From the NCBI GenBank assembly GCA_905234695.1, contig CAJOHZ010000005.1:1-64000 (forward strand): 64,000 bases of DNA. The letters run 5' to 3'. Under the pieces are notes generated by a model. That model saw nothing but the letters and a program-made list of their open reading frames with translations. It made no database searches and had not been told where the DNA came from. Source of the DNA: an uncultured Bacteroidales bacterium (GTDB lineage: Bacteria > Bacteroidota > Bacteroidia > Bacteroidales > P3). Shown here one piece after another: positions 22,608 through 32,299 of the stretch (positions within the stretch are counted from its first letter, which is position 1; each line of letters starts with the position of its first letter). The position numbers were made by a program, and so were the translations under genes.

Positions 22608-25600
22608 TCACTTATTGGTCTTGTGCTCCCCATCCTTCGCCCCGCGGCGGCGCAGCCACGGCACGATATCGGAGAAGCTGTCGAAATCTTTGGTTAGTTT
22701 CACCCCCACTCCCTGCTTGTAGGGCAGTTCGGTGCGGGTGTAGTAGCTTGTGTTGTTGCGGTGGAAGCCGTACATGTGGATGTAGGGCGTAATCTTGTAG
22801 CCCGCCACCACATCGCCCACCAGTATGTCGGAGTTGTCGGTGGCCTCCATGTCGCCGGTCTGGTTTCCATAGCCGAAACTCGACTCGAAGTAGAACTTGT
22901 TCCACTCCTTGCTGATGCCCACGTCGAACTGACCGCCGGTGGTCTCGGTGCCCGCCTGATACTTGAAGTTCACATCCACCACCTTGACCATGTTGGAGAG
23001 CATACTGCTCGCGGTCGAAGTCAAGACATTGATACTGCTGAATCCGTTGGAGAGGAGGTTGTCGCCCTCAGCGGCGGCGCCCGTCGAGGCAAAACGGCCC
23101 AGCAGCAACAGCGACACCGTCTGGTTGAGCATGTCGCGCTCGTTGTTGCGGTCGATGTAAGAGAACACCTGGTCGGTGACACTCTGCTCGGCGTTAGGCA
23201 GGCGGATGTCGAACCCGATGGAGGGGTTCTGCAGCGTGCCCGAGAGGGCGATGACATCCTGTACCTGCACATAGGTGTCGGTGGAGGTGGCGGTAGACGA
23301 AGAGGTCCCCGTGAGGGTGGCCAGATTGACGCGTTGGTTGTACACGGCTCGGAGGTCGAAGCGAGCCTCGTCGACCGAGCCGGGGAAAATCAGCGTGCTG
23401 CCCTGCTCGATGGAGAAGGTCTTGTCGATAAGCGAGAGCAGCGAGAGCGAGAGGCTGCCCGAGGCGAACTCGTAGTTTCCCAGCAGCTGGGGGCTTTTGT
23501 CGCCCTCCAAGGAGAACTGGATGTCGCCGCGGCCCGTGGCGTTGACAGAGGCCGCCAACTCGGAGAAGTCCATCGGGAGCGAAAGTCGCATTCCAGGGGT
23601 CACCTGCAGGTTGGCTGCAAGGCGCAAGCCGCTACTGCTGCGGGTTGTCTTGCGGCGACGTACGGGTGCGGCGACGGCCACAGGTTGATCGGAGATGAAG
23701 TGGATATAGTCCTGCTCGATCACCGTGCGGCTGTTGCTGATGGGCACCCGAAGGTCGCTGCCGTTGAGGGTGGTGGCGTTGACGGTGACAGAGAGGGCGT
23801 TGACGGGGCCTTCCACACGGCCGGTGGCCGACACAAGCACCGTGCCGCTGAATGCGCCGCCGGCGGCGCGGTTGTCGAGCACCAGCAAGCGGTCTGTGGC
23901 CAGGCCGAGGTCCATGAGCAGATTCTTGTCGCGGTAGGCCAGCGTGCCGTTGACGAGCGCCGTGTTGGCGCGGGCGTCGTGGATGGCGAAGTCGTGGAGC
24001 GTGAGGGTGTCGCCCGAGACCTTTATCTCGTCGGCGAAGTAATAGGTCACGCCGGTGGCGGTGAGCTGCAGCTGGCCGTCACTGACGGTGGCGGTGCCAT
24101 CCAGCTGGGGTGACGCGGGAGTGCCGTGGAGGTGGAAACTTCCGCCCAACCAGCCTTCCACCCCTTCCGCCACATTGGCCAGCAGAGGCCCGAGGGTCTG
24201 GAGGTCGATACGTTGCAGGTCGATATAGAAATCCATCTCGCCGGCGGTACGGCCCATCGGCATGGAGCCGTGCGCCTCGACAGGCCGCCAGGTGCGGTGG
24301 CCGTCGCTGTTGTCGGTGGTGAGGTCGAGGTAGAGACGCGACTCATCGGCATCCCAACTGGAGCGGGCGCCAACGCGGCCGAGGCGCTGTCCGTTGACAA
24401 GGCAGCTGTCGACCGTGAGGGAGGCGTCGAGGTAGGGCGTCGTTGCCAACCCCTGAAGGGTGAGGAGGCCGTCGAGGGTACCCTCGACAGAGAGGTTGCG
24501 GCCCCCGAGGAAGAGTTGGCTGGCACGGCCTAGCGAGAAGTCGTCGAAAGCCATACGGACATAGTCGTCGTCGCGATGGGCCAGGAGGGCTTTCAGCGAC
24601 ACCGACTGTCCCATGCCGTAGACCTTGAGGTTGGAGACCTCCACGCGGTCACGGTTGACGGCCACCCCATTGGGGCATACGATATTCCAGCAGTCGCCCA
24701 TGACATAGAAGGTGGGCTTGGTGACCATGAACTTGTTGTCTTGGTCAGAACTGGTGAAGAAGAACTCCAGGTCGCCCTCGTTCTGCACGGTGGCATCGGA
24801 GTCGTCCCACCGCAGCGCGAGGGTGGAGGTGCGGGAGTCGACCAAGGCATCGAGGCGTAGGTCGTCGAAGAGTGTCAACGCGCCTGCCGCGAGGGAGGCG
24901 GCACGGAGCGAAAGACGATAACCGTTGTCGGCCCCGTCGGTGCTGAGGCCCATATCCGTCAGCGTCACGCCACCGACGGCCATGTAGTCGGAACGTAGCA
25001 CGGCACGGAGGTTCTCGCCATAGCTGTAACTGGCGTGCAGACTGCTGCCCGCCGCGATGTCAACCGCCGGCAGCAGCTGGCGGAAGGCGGCGGCGGTGTC
25101 GCGCCATTGCATGTCGACATTGAGGGAGGTGCCCAGCAGGGGGGTGATATCCACGCTGTCGGCTCCACGGTAGGGGTTATAGTATACCGGCAGATAGCGG
25201 TCGCAGAAGTCACGTACCGCGAGAGGCAGGTCGGCGTAATGGAAATAGCCCCCCGCCGCGAGGGAGAACCAGTCGCTGGCGAGGTCGAGTTGCTTGCGTC
25301 CGTTGTGTTCGGAAGCCGAAAGGGTGAGGTCGTCAAGACGCACCTCGCGGGTGCCGATGGAGCAGCGGGTGTCACGGGCGACGAGGGTGCCGGTAAGATG
25401 CTCCAGACTGTCGCCCTGCAAGCGGGCTCGGAGCTGTGTGGTGAGCACCAGCGACGAATCGGCCGACGGTAACAGATGCAGGTCGGTGAGATGGGCGTGG
25501 CGCAAGCCTAAATCGAGGCTGTGGGCATGGGTGGCGAGGTTGGTCGAAGCGGTGAGGTCGAGGTCGATGAGGGAGTCGTGGATGACCACGTCGGCGTTGA

Positions 25601-27119
25601 GTTTACGACCTGTCAGCTCGGCAGAGACGGTGGTGCGGGCCAAATCCACCCCACGGAAGCGGGTATTGTAGAGCCGACCTTCAACCGAGGCCTCCATGCT
25701 GTCGGGGTCGAGGCCGGACCCTTGGAGGATGAAATGGAAGCCGGTACGCGACACCCATTCGTTGGGCAGCAAGGCACGCACACCCATGGCACGGGAGTCG
25801 AGCTCGCCGACATAGACGAACTCGCGCTGCAGCGAATCGTACTGCAGGGCGGCACGTCCCTCCAAGTCGCCCGCTCCGCTATTGAGGGAAAGGGTGGCCA
25901 CGCAGTTCTGTGCGCTTCCGCTCAGCGACGCCTCAAGGTTGACGCGGCCCAGACGGCTCAGCAGTTCAGGAAGACGGAAGGGGGTAACGGTATCGGGCAA
26001 CCGCAGCGACATCAGGTCGTCGTAGCTGGTATGTAGCGGATGGAGGCGGGTGCGAAACGTGGCGGCAGCGATATGGGGAAGACCCTCGACCGTGCCGTCA
26101 AGGTGCAAGTAGCTCTCACGTCCGAAGGCGACATACAGCGAGTCTGCATGAAGGGCCTCCACCGGGCCGTGGCAATGGCCTTGGAGCGCTACCCGGCAGT
26201 CCGCCCCCAAAAGCATGGGGGCCCAGTAAGCGGCATCGCGCAAGTTCACCGCCGTGCCGGGCAGGAGGTGTATATCGTGCTTGACATTGTGGCAGTACTG
26301 GCGCATGGAATGCCAGCCGTCATATTCCATACGCACATCGCCTAGAACTCGGCTGTCGGGGGTGGCGAGGTCGATGCGTGTGACATTGATGCCGGTGGGT
26401 GACACATGCACGTCGGCGGAGAGATTGTCGACCCGCACCCCAGAGACCTCGGAGGCGGCAAAACGCATCACGCGGCACTTCACGTCGTCCATGTCGACCC
26501 GCAACTGGCAGACGCGGGCATTGATTGCACTATAGCGCATGTGGTCGATGTCGACCCCACGGCCGCCATAGGGGTGGCGGTGCTCCCACCCCGTCATGTC
26601 CTGGCGGTAAGCGATATTGCGCAGCAGCACCTCGTCAATTTCAACCAAGAAGTGTCTTCCGCTACGTGGGGGCCGCGGCCCCTTGCGGTAATGGTCGATG
26701 ATATAGTGCAGGTTGGTGCGGGAATGATGCTCTGAAATACGCGTCAAGGAGAGGTGGTAGTTGGCGTCGCGCAGGTAAACGCGGTAGAACTTCAACCCCT
26801 GACTGTGGAAGGGGAACCGCTTGAAACGGCAGGTGAGCCTCCCCGCAGTGAGGATGGTGTCGCCGTCGGGCGCGACGAGCAACACGTCGTCGAGAATGAT
26901 GTGGCTAATCGGGCTGGCATGGAGGGCACCGACACGCACCGTGCCGCCCCATTCGCGCGAGAAATGGCTGCCCGCCCAGGCCCCAAGTGTGGACTGCACC
27001 ACCGATGTGTTGAGCAACGCCACCAGCAGATAAATCCCCATGAAGAAGAGACTTACCAGCCGCTTGACGCTGTGTTTGTCGAGCCTGAAGCCCTGCCGAT
27101 CGGTGTGTCGTGTGCGCAT
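22608..27119 (-). CDS. tamB: Translocation and assembly module protein TamB (DUF490)
   Basis: 1503 aa. An N-terminal signal-anchor (residues 19-45) is followed by a very long beta-rich periplasmic region of AsmA/TamB type with no motifs beyond repetitive strands. The DUF490 domain occupies about residues 1130-1480 (GRGDIQFSLEGDKSPQLLGN, FDIRLPNAEQSVTDQVFSYI, then LLLLGRF). TamB-type proteins bridge inner and outer membranes in lipid transport or outer-membrane protein assembly. It is the first gene of an operon with the LytTR regulator and the phosphodiester glycosidase. The gene is divergent from tsaD, separated by a 523-bp repeat-filled gap. Confidence 0.9.
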   Translation of the reverse strand: MRTRHTDRQGFRLDKHSVKRLVSLFFMGIYLLVALLNTSVVQSTLGAWAGSHFSREWGGTVRVGALHASPISHIILDDVLLVAPDGDTILTAGRLTCRFKRFPFHSQGLKFYRVYLRDANYHLSLTRISEHHSRTNLHYIIDHYRKGPRPPRSGRHFLVEIDEVLLRNIAYRQDMTGWEHRHPYGGRGVDIDHMRYSAINARVCQLRVDMDDVKCRVMRFAASEVSGVRVDNLSADVHVSPTGINVTRIDLATPDSRVLGDVRMEYDGWHSMRQYCHNVKHDIHLLPGTAVNLRDAAYWAPMLLGADCRVALQGHCHGPVEALHADSLYVAFGRESYLHLDGTVEGLPHIAAATFRTRLHPLHTSYDDLMSLRLPDTVTPFRLPELLSRLGRVNLEASLSGSAQNCVATLSLNSGAGDLEGRAALQYDSLQREFVYVGELDSRAMGVRALLPNEWVSRTGFHFILQGSGLDPDSMEASVEGRLYNTRFRGVDLARTTVSAELTGRKLNADVVIHDSLIDLDLTASTNLATHAHSLDLGLRHAHLTDLHLLPSADSSLVLTTQLRARLQGDSLEHLTGTLVARDTRCSIGTREVRLDDLTLSASEHNGRKQLDLASDWFSLAAGGYFHYADLPLAVRDFCDRYLPVYYNPYRGADSVDITPLLGTSLNVDMQWRDTAAAFRQLLPAVDIAAGSSLHASYSYGENLRAVLRSDYMAVGGVTLTDMGLSTDGADNGYRLSLRAASLAAGALTLFDDLRLDALVDSRTSTLALRWDDSDATVQNEGDLEFFFTSSDQDNKFMVTKPTFYVMGDCWNIVCPNGVAVNRDRVEVSNLKVYGMGQSVSLKALLAHRDDDYVRMAFDDFSLGRASQLFLGGRNLSVEGTLDGLLTLQGLATTPYLDASLTVDSCLVNGQRLGRVGARSSWDADESRLYLDLTTDNSDGHRTWRPVEAHGSMPMGRTAGEMDFYIDLQRIDLQTLGPLLANVAEGVEGWLGGSFHLHGTPASPQLDGTATVSDGQLQLTATGVTYYFADEIKVSGDTLTLHDFAIHDARANTALVNGTLAYRDKNLLMDLGLATDRLLVLDNRAAGGAFSGTVLVSATGRVEGPVNALSVTVNATTLNGSDLRVPISNSRTVIEQDYIHFISDQPVAVAAPVRRRKTTRSSSGLRLAANLQVTPGMRLSLPMDFSELAASVNATGRGDIQFSLEGDKSPQLLGNYEFASGSLSLSLLSLIDKTFSIEQGSTLIFPGSVDEARFDLRAVYNQRVNLATLTGTSSSTATSTDTYVQVQDVIALSGTLQNPSIGFDIRLPNAEQSVTDQVFSYIDRNNERDMLNQTVSLLLLGRFASTGAAAEGDNLLSNGFSSINVLTSTASSMLSNMVKVVDVNFKYQAGTETTGGQFDVGISKEWNKFYFESSFGYGNQTGDMEATDNSDILVGDVVAGYKITPYIHMYGFHRNNTSYYTRTELPYKQGVGVKLTKDFDSFSDIVPWLRRRGAKDGEHKTNK

Positions 27120-27192
27120 GAATATATATTTAACGCGAGAGCGTGAGGTTTATTTTGCAAAGCGAGGAAAAAAGTGCCGACGAACCGCCGGA

Positions 27193-27276
27193 GGTGATTG
27201 GTGATGAGTGATGGGTGATTAGTGATTAGTGATGAGTGATAAGTGAATAGTGATGAGTGATTGGTGATTAGCGATG
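27193..27276. repeat. 7-bp GTGATTA array (longest in the window)
   Basis: About eleven heptamers of GTGATTA with variants GTGATGA, GTGATAA, GTGAATA and GTGATTG. Confidence 0.9.
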
Positions 27277-27334
27277 AAGGGGGGTGTCGGTGACAAGGGA
27301 GTGACTTCGGTGTGGCCCTTATGTGACGCTTATG

Positions 27335-27465
27335 TTCTTTCGGTGTTCCTTCGGTATTTCTCCAACTGTTTCCCTACTGTTCTCCAACTGTTCTCCAACG
27401 TAGAATAGGAAAACAGTGGATGAACAGTTGAATATCAGCAGGGTAAGTACCGAAGGAAGGAAAAA
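27335..27465. repeat. Direct 11-bp repeats with imperfect inverted partner
   Basis: TTCTCCAACTG, TTTCCCTACTG and TTCTCCAACTG repeat on the left. AACAGTTG and ACCGAAGGAA on the right are the inverse of CAACTGTT and TTCCTTCGGT on the left, so the RNA could fold into a long imperfect hairpin. Confidence 0.55.
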
Positions 27466-27591
27466 GGAACATAAAAGGAACACTGAGAGAAGGTTGGGAG
27501 AGGTGAAATGTGAAAAATGGAACTAATGGAGGGAATGGAGGGGTTTGATTCCAAAAACTAATTAAAAACTATTTATTTGAAAAAAAAGTTG

Positions 27592-27599
27592 TAAATTTG
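27592..27599 (+). promoter_or_regulatory. -7 promoter box (TAAATTTG) for tsaD
   Basis: It matches TAnnTTTG, 43 bp upstream of the tsaD ATG. No convincing -33 box at the usual distance. Confidence 0.6.
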
Positions 27600-27642
27600 C
27601 AATGCGAAATATGCCCTGTTTCGGACAGGGTACAATGGAATT

Positions 27643-28665
27643 ATGCACACAGATACACAGCCTCCCGTTATATTAGCCATCGAGTCGTCGTGCGACGACA
27701 CATCGGCCGCCGTGCTGCGTGGCGACCGTATCCTTTCCAACGTTATCGCCTCGCAGAAGGTGCATGAGCAGTACGGAGGCGTAGTGCCCGAGTTGGCCTC
27801 ACGTGCCCATCAGCAGAATATCGTGCCGGTGGTGGACACCGCCCTGCGCCAGGCCGCCATCGACCGGCGGATGCTGAGCGCCGTGGCCTTCACCCGCGGT
27901 CCGGGTCTGCTGGGGTCGTTGATGGTGGGAGTGTCGTTTGCCAAAAGTATGGCCCAAGGACTGGAAATACCGCTGGTGGAGGTGAACCACCTGCAGGCTC
28001 ATGTGCTGTCGCATTTCATCAAGGAGAGCGACGAGAGCGTGGTGCCAAAGTTTCCCTTCGTGTGCCTGCTGGTGTCGGGCGGACATACCCAGATACTGCT
28101 GTTGCACGACCACTTCCACATGGAGGTACTGGGGCAGACCATTGACGACGCGGCCGGCGAAGCCCTGGACAAGGCGGCCAAAATCATGGATTTGGGATAC
28201 CCTGGCGGACCTATCATCGACCGTATGGCCCAGCAGGGCGATGCAACGGCCTACCATTTCGCCACCCCCAATATTGCCGGCAACGACTACAGCTTCAGCG
28301 GCATCAAGACCTCGTTTCTCTACTTCTTGCGCGACCGTTTGGCGGAAGACCCGCAGTATATCGAGCGGCACTGCGCCGACTTATGTGCATCGATACAGGA
28401 GTGTATCGTGGGATTTCTGCTGAAAAAACTGGAGAAGGCCGTCATCAAGAGCGGCGTGCGCCAGGTGGCCATCGCCGGCGGAGTGTCGGCCAACAGCCGC
28501 CTGCGCAAAGGACTGGAGCAGATGGGGCAGCGACACGGATGGCAGGTGTTCATCCCCAAATTCCAGTACTGCACCGACAATGCCGCCATGGTGGGCATCG
28601 CCGGCTACTTCAAGTACCTGAACGGCGAATATGCCGACCCAGCGTTACCACCGTATGCAAATTGA
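27643..28665 (+). CDS. tsaD: tRNA N6-adenosine threonylcarbamoyltransferase
   Basis: TsaD transfers the threonylcarbamoyl group to A37 of ANN-decoding tRNAs, working with TsaB and TsaE. The 340-aa protein has AIESSCDDTSAAVL, the metal-binding histidine pair in VNHLQAHVLSH (near residue 115), LVSGGHTQILLL, and the C-terminal AGGVSANSRLRKGL and CTDNAAMVGIAGY. Length is typical. The stop codon lies at the edge of a GTGATTA array (28662-28702) that separates it from the PorP/SprF gene. Confidence 0.97.
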   Translation: MHTDTQPPVILAIESSCDDTSAAVLRGDRILSNVIASQKVHEQYGGVVPELASRAHQQNIVPVVDTALRQAAIDRRMLSAVAFTRGPGLLGSLMVGVSFAKSMAQGLEIPLVEVNHLQAHVLSHFIKESDESVVPKFPFVCLLVSGGHTQILLLHDHFHMEVLGQTIDDAAGEALDKAAKIMDLGYPGGPIIDRMAQQGDATAYHFATPNIAGNDYSFSGIKTSFLYFLRDRLAEDPQYIERHCADLCASIQECIVGFLLKKLEKAVIKSGVRQVAIAGGVSANSRLRKGLEQMGQRHGWQVFIPKFQYCTDNAAMVGIAGYFKYLNGEYADPALPPYAN

Positions 28666-28702
28666 GTGATTGGTGAATAGTGATTAGTGATTGGTGATTA
28701 AA
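28662..28702. repeat. 7-bp GTGATTA array at the tsaD stop
   Basis: Heptamers GTGATTG, GTGAATA, GTGATTA and GTGATTG run from the TGA stop of tsaD into the gap before the PorP/SprF gene. Confidence 0.85.
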
Positions 28703-28733
28703 GATTTATGATTTGAAACTTGTAAAGTAATAA

Positions 28734-29771
28734 ATGAAAGTTGAAGAACATACATTGCGGTCACTTAGTGACGGAAGTCTCCGGACTGGGAGACCGCTGG
28801 GGTATGTCATCGCCCTGTGGGTGCTCACCACCTGTCTCTTGCCCACCACCCAGGGACAGGACATCCATTTCTCGCAGATGGATGCCAACCCGGTGCTGGT
28901 GAACCCCGCCTACACGGGGTTCTACGAGGGGAAGGGCCGTTGCGGACTCATCTACCGCAACCAGTGGGCTACGGTGAGCAGCCCCTTCCAGACCTTCGCC
29001 GTGACCGGCGAGGCGTCCCTGGCCCGCAGCCGCACCCATCCCCGTGGGGTGAGCATGGGTGTGTTCGCCTACAACGACGTGGCGGGAACACTGCACTACG
29101 GCATCCTGAGCGGCACCTTGTCGTTGGCCGCCTATACCGCCCTCGACAAGAACGGCACCAGCATCCTTTCCGTCGGACTGGAGGGAGGATACGGCCAGAT
29201 GGCGTTCGACCCCTCGAAGGCCGAGATGGACGACCCTTCCGAGACTTTCGAGCAACGCAAAGTGCAATACCCCACCGTGGGCGCCGGCATCGCCTGGTAC
29301 TGCCAAGTGAACGGCGACGTGCAGACCAAGGTGGGCGTAGCGGCGCGCAACATCAACCGCCCCAATATCTCGTACATGAAGCTGGACGACACCTATCTGG
29401 AGCCGCGCTATAACCTATACGCCCGCGCCGAATGTCGCTGGTGGCCCTCGACATCGCTGATGCCGGCCCTGCTGGTGCAGATGCAAAAAGAATACCACGA
29501 AGTGATTGGTGGCGTGGATGTGAAATGGTATATCGAAGAGTCTGCCCAGCGACAGCTGAGCATAGGCGGCGGACTGGCCTGGCGCGTAGGCGACGCGCTG
29601 CTGGCCGACTTCATGATGGAGTACGACGCCTTCCTCTTCATGCTATGCTACGACACCAACATCTCGCGTCTGGCAGGAGCCAGCAAAACCATCGGTGCCT
29701 TCGAGCTGGGCATGGTATACCGCATCGCCCGCCGTGCCCGTTCCATGACCATCAAATGTCCTGTTTTCTAA
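28734..29771 (+). CDS. PorP/SprF family type IX secretion outer-membrane protein
   Basis: 345 aa. A signal peptide (ALWVLTTCLLPTTQGQ) leads into QDIHFSQMDANPVLVNPAYTGFY, the hallmark N-terminus of the PorP/SprF family, followed by alternating beta strands of an outer-membrane barrel. Family members assist T9SS function or the surface retention of cargo. The N-terminal 20 residues before the hydrophobic core are long for a signal peptide and come from a hairpin-rich stretch, so a later start is possible. It is followed 28 bp later by a PD40/OmpA-like gene, a common T9SS pairing. Confidence 0.87.
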   Translation: MKVEEHTLRSLSDGSLRTGRPLGYVIALWVLTTCLLPTTQGQDIHFSQMDANPVLVNPAYTGFYEGKGRCGLIYRNQWATVSSPFQTFAVTGEASLARSRTHPRGVSMGVFAYNDVAGTLHYGILSGTLSLAAYTALDKNGTSILSVGLEGGYGQMAFDPSKAEMDDPSETFEQRKVQYPTVGAGIAWYCQVNGDVQTKVGVAARNINRPNISYMKLDDTYLEPRYNLYARAECRWWPSTSLMPALLVQMQKEYHEVIGGVDVKWYIEESAQRQLSIGGGLAWRVGDALLADFMMEYDAFLFMLCYDTNISRLAGASKTIGAFELGMVYRIARRARSMTIKCPVF

Positions 29772-29799
29772 TATCTTTCAACAACTTCATAACACAACC

Positions 29800-31392
29800 A
29801 TGAAAAAGAACCTACTGACCCTGTTGACCTTGACCATCGCCATCACCGCCTCTGCCCAGAGTTACTATGAGGTGAAGCATGTCGACCCCACCATCAACAC
29901 CACCGGCAGCGAGAGCGGCGCCGTGGTGGTGGACGACAGCGTGCTGCTGTATTCATCGATGGCTGAAGAGAGCTCCAGTCGCATCTATATGATTGACTTC
30001 AATCCCCTGCTCACCCAGGTGTTCCAAGCTCCCATCGCCGCCGACGGCACGCTGGGAGAAGGGGTGCTGAACCAATGGGGTTTCAACGGGAAAGGGTCGA
30101 ACACGGCCAACGTGGCCTTCGACCCGAAGAACAACATCATGTATTTCACCCGTGCCGCACAAGGCAACACCAGCCATATCTACTACTCCAAGCGCACCGG
30201 CCGCCGCTGGGGCAAGGCCCAGCCGCTGGGAGGCGACGTGAACCAGAAGGGTTACACCAGCACCCATCCCTCGGTGGGCTATCTGGATGACGGCAAGACC
30301 ATCCTCTATTTCAGTTCGGACCGTCCCGGCGGACTGGGCGGGATGGACATCTGGTACACCATCCTCATCAAAGAGGGGGTACCGGGCAACTGCACTAACC
30401 TGGGAGCACCGGTAAACAGCGACAGTAACGACGTGACCCCCTTCTACTGCAACGAGGAGGGCCGCCTATATTTCAGCAGCACACGTACCGGCGGGTTGGG
30501 CGGATTCGACATCTATGCCTCCGACGGACAGCGCAACAGTTGGGAGCTTCCGCGCCATCTAGGAAAGGACATCAACTCGCCCCATAACGACCTGTACTTC
30601 ACCATGCAGCCCTGTCGCTGCCGCTGTGTGCAGGACAGCGGTGAGGTGGTGGAGGCCTGCGGATTCCTCGCCTCCAACCGAAACGGGTCACTGTATACCA
30701 CCGAGAGCAACTGCTGCAACGACCTTTTCCGCTGGCGCCGCCTGCGGAAAAGGGATTCCTCCACCCCCACCCCACGGCCTATGCCCCGCGAGAGCCGCGC
30801 CGCCGACCTGCTGCCGCTGAGCCTCTATTTCCACAACGACGAACCCAACCCCCATACCTTCGACACCACCACCGAAAGCACCTACACACAGACTTGGCAG
30901 GTGTATGTACAACTACGGGAGGAATACAAGGCATCGCAACCCAGCTACACCGACCCAAAAAGACGCGACTCGGTGCAGTGGGCCATGGAGTTCTTCTTCG
31001 ACAGCGAGTTGGGCAACTGCCGCGGCCACCTGCAGCAGCTGATGCAACTGCTGTACCAAGACCTGCGGGCAGGGCACAAAGTGCGCATCACACTCAACGG
31101 GTATGCCAGCCCACTGTTTGAGAGCGAGTACAACGTGAACCTCTCGAAACGGCGCGTGGCCTGCGTGAAAAACGAGATGAAAGCATGGAACGACAACGCC
31201 CTGCTGCCCTACCTGAACAACGGAAGCCTGAAACTGGAGATGGCTTCGTGGGGAGCCGCCGGAACCGACGAGGTGGCTGCCTCGGATCCCCTGCGCAACC
31301 CCAAACGACGCGAATCGGTCTACAGCCTCGACGCCGCCATGGACCGTCGCGTGGACATCATCGGCTACGAGATTGTGACCGAAAGCGAATAA
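29800..31392 (+). CDS. PD40 beta-propeller protein with OmpA-like tail (T9SS-associated)
   Basis: 530 aa with a signal peptide (MKKNLLTLLTLTIAITASAQ). Residues 40-310 contain PD40/WD40-like blades, seen as ILYFSSDRPGGLGGMDIWY and LYFSSTRTGGLGGFDIYAS. The C-terminal region (about 390-525) has a degenerate OmpA-like peptidoglycan-binding pattern, ITLNGYASPLFESEYN followed by LSKRRVACVKNEM. This layout resembles PorE-type proteins that tie the T9SS to peptidoglycan. It is downstream of PorP/SprF in the same operon. Confidence 0.82.
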   Translation: MKKNLLTLLTLTIAITASAQSYYEVKHVDPTINTTGSESGAVVVDDSVLLYSSMAEESSSRIYMIDFNPLLTQVFQAPIAADGTLGEGVLNQWGFNGKGSNTANVAFDPKNNIMYFTRAAQGNTSHIYYSKRTGRRWGKAQPLGGDVNQKGYTSTHPSVGYLDDGKTILYFSSDRPGGLGGMDIWYTILIKEGVPGNCTNLGAPVNSDSNDVTPFYCNEEGRLYFSSTRTGGLGGFDIYASDGQRNSWELPRHLGKDINSPHNDLYFTMQPCRCRCVQDSGEVVEACGFLASNRNGSLYTTESNCCNDLFRWRRLRKRDSSTPTPRPMPRESRAADLLPLSLYFHNDEPNPHTFDTTTESTYTQTWQVYVQLREEYKASQPSYTDPKRRDSVQWAMEFFFDSELGNCRGHLQQLMQLLYQDLRAGHKVRITLNGYASPLFESEYNVNLSKRRVACVKNEMKAWNDNALLPYLNNGSLKLEMASWGAAGTDEVAASDPLRNPKRRESVYSLDAAMDRRVDIIGYEIVTESE

Positions 31393-31395
31393 CGG

Positions 31396-32253
31396 CTACT
31401 GACCGAAATGTAGTTTGAGGTCACGGAGTTTCTTGTCGCGGAGGCGTTTCCATACCTCGGTGACAAGAGCTTTGGTGTAGAGGGGAAAATCGGACTTGAT
31501 AATCCAATCGTAATAAGCGGGCTCGCTGGTGAAGACCTCTTCGAGGGGTTTCCCTTTATGTTTCCCGAAATTGAAGACCTCGCGATGCTGCTTGTCGTAT
31601 GCGATATGACCGGCGAGGTCGGCCCACTGACTGTTGGCAGTGAAACGGCTGAGGGCTTCGATGTCGTTGACAATGGGCTTGCAGACAGTCCCGTCGGGGG
31701 ATACATACTCGGTATCCTTATAGCGGTCGAGCTGGGCCATGAGCACCTCGTAGGTGGCCATGGTATCGGCATCGGCGCTGTGGGCGTTCTCCAGATTCTT
31801 GCCGCAGTAGAAGCCATAGGCGGCCTTGAGGGTGCGCTGCTCCATCTTGTGGAAGATATTCTGCACATCCACCAGCCGGCGACATTTGAGGTCGAAGGGG
31901 CAGCCGACACGCATAAACTCTTCGACGAGGAGGGGAACATCGAACTTGTTGGAGTTATAGCCCGCCAGGTCGGCGTCGCCAATGAAGGCGGCTATCTCGG
32001 AAGCCAACTCGCGGAAGGAGGGTTTATCGGCCACATCGGCGTCGCTGATGCCGTGGATGGCCGTGGTGGCTTCGGGGATATGGAGTGTCTTTCCGTTGGC
32101 ATCGACAGGACGCACACGGTAGACACGCGATTCGGTGCTACCGTCAGGAAGGACCTTATGGAGGCAGATTTCAACGATATTGGCGGTGCCAACAGTGACA
32201 CCTGTGGTTTCGAGGTCGAAAAAGACCAGTGGTTTTTCCAGATGTAGTTGCAT
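31396..32253 (-). CDS. DnaQ-like 3'-5' exonuclease
   Basis: 285 aa. A DEDDh exonuclease domain fills residues 1-175: VFFDLETTG (Exo I), LAGYNSNKFDVPLLVEEF (Exo II) and AHSADADTMATYEVL (Exo III, with H and D). The C-terminal 90 residues include FNFGKHKGKPLEEVF and YYDWIIKSDFP, a small domain also found in exodeoxyribonuclease X-like proteins. It is probably involved in DNA proofreading or repair, but is not the dedicated Pol III epsilon subunit by length and tail. It is last in a minus-strand run beginning at 36460 and is separated from kdsA by a heptamer array. Confidence 0.88.
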   Translation of the reverse strand: MQLHLEKPLVFFDLETTGVTVGTANIVEICLHKVLPDGSTESRVYRVRPVDANGKTLHIPEATTAIHGISDADVADKPSFRELASEIAAFIGDADLAGYNSNKFDVPLLVEEFMRVGCPFDLKCRRLVDVQNIFHKMEQRTLKAAYGFYCGKNLENAHSADADTMATYEVLMAQLDRYKDTEYVSPDGTVCKPIVNDIEALSRFTANSQWADLAGHIAYDKQHREVFNFGKHKGKPLEEVFTSEPAYYDWIIKSDFPLYTKALVTEVWKRLRDKKLRDLKLHFGQ

Positions 32254-32255
32254 GG

Positions 32256-32293
32256 GGGAGTGATTAGTGACTAGTGATTGGTGATTAGTGGTA
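32256..32293. repeat. 7-bp GTGATTA array between kdsA and the exonuclease gene
   Basis: Heptamers GTGATTA, GTGACTA, GTGATTG and GTGATTA occupy almost the entire 46-bp gap. Confidence 0.85.
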
Positions 32294-32299
32294 CGGAAA

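Larger units (their letters stand above)
27120..27642. other. Repeat-filled divergent intergenic region between tamB and tsaD
   Basis: 523 bp without a gene. It contains a heptamer array (27193-27276), an 11-bp direct repeat with a matching inverted segment (about 27335-27465), a short ATGGAGGGA-type 9-bp run (27520-27545) and the tsaD -7 box. No clear tamB promoter box is seen. Confidence 0.7.
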
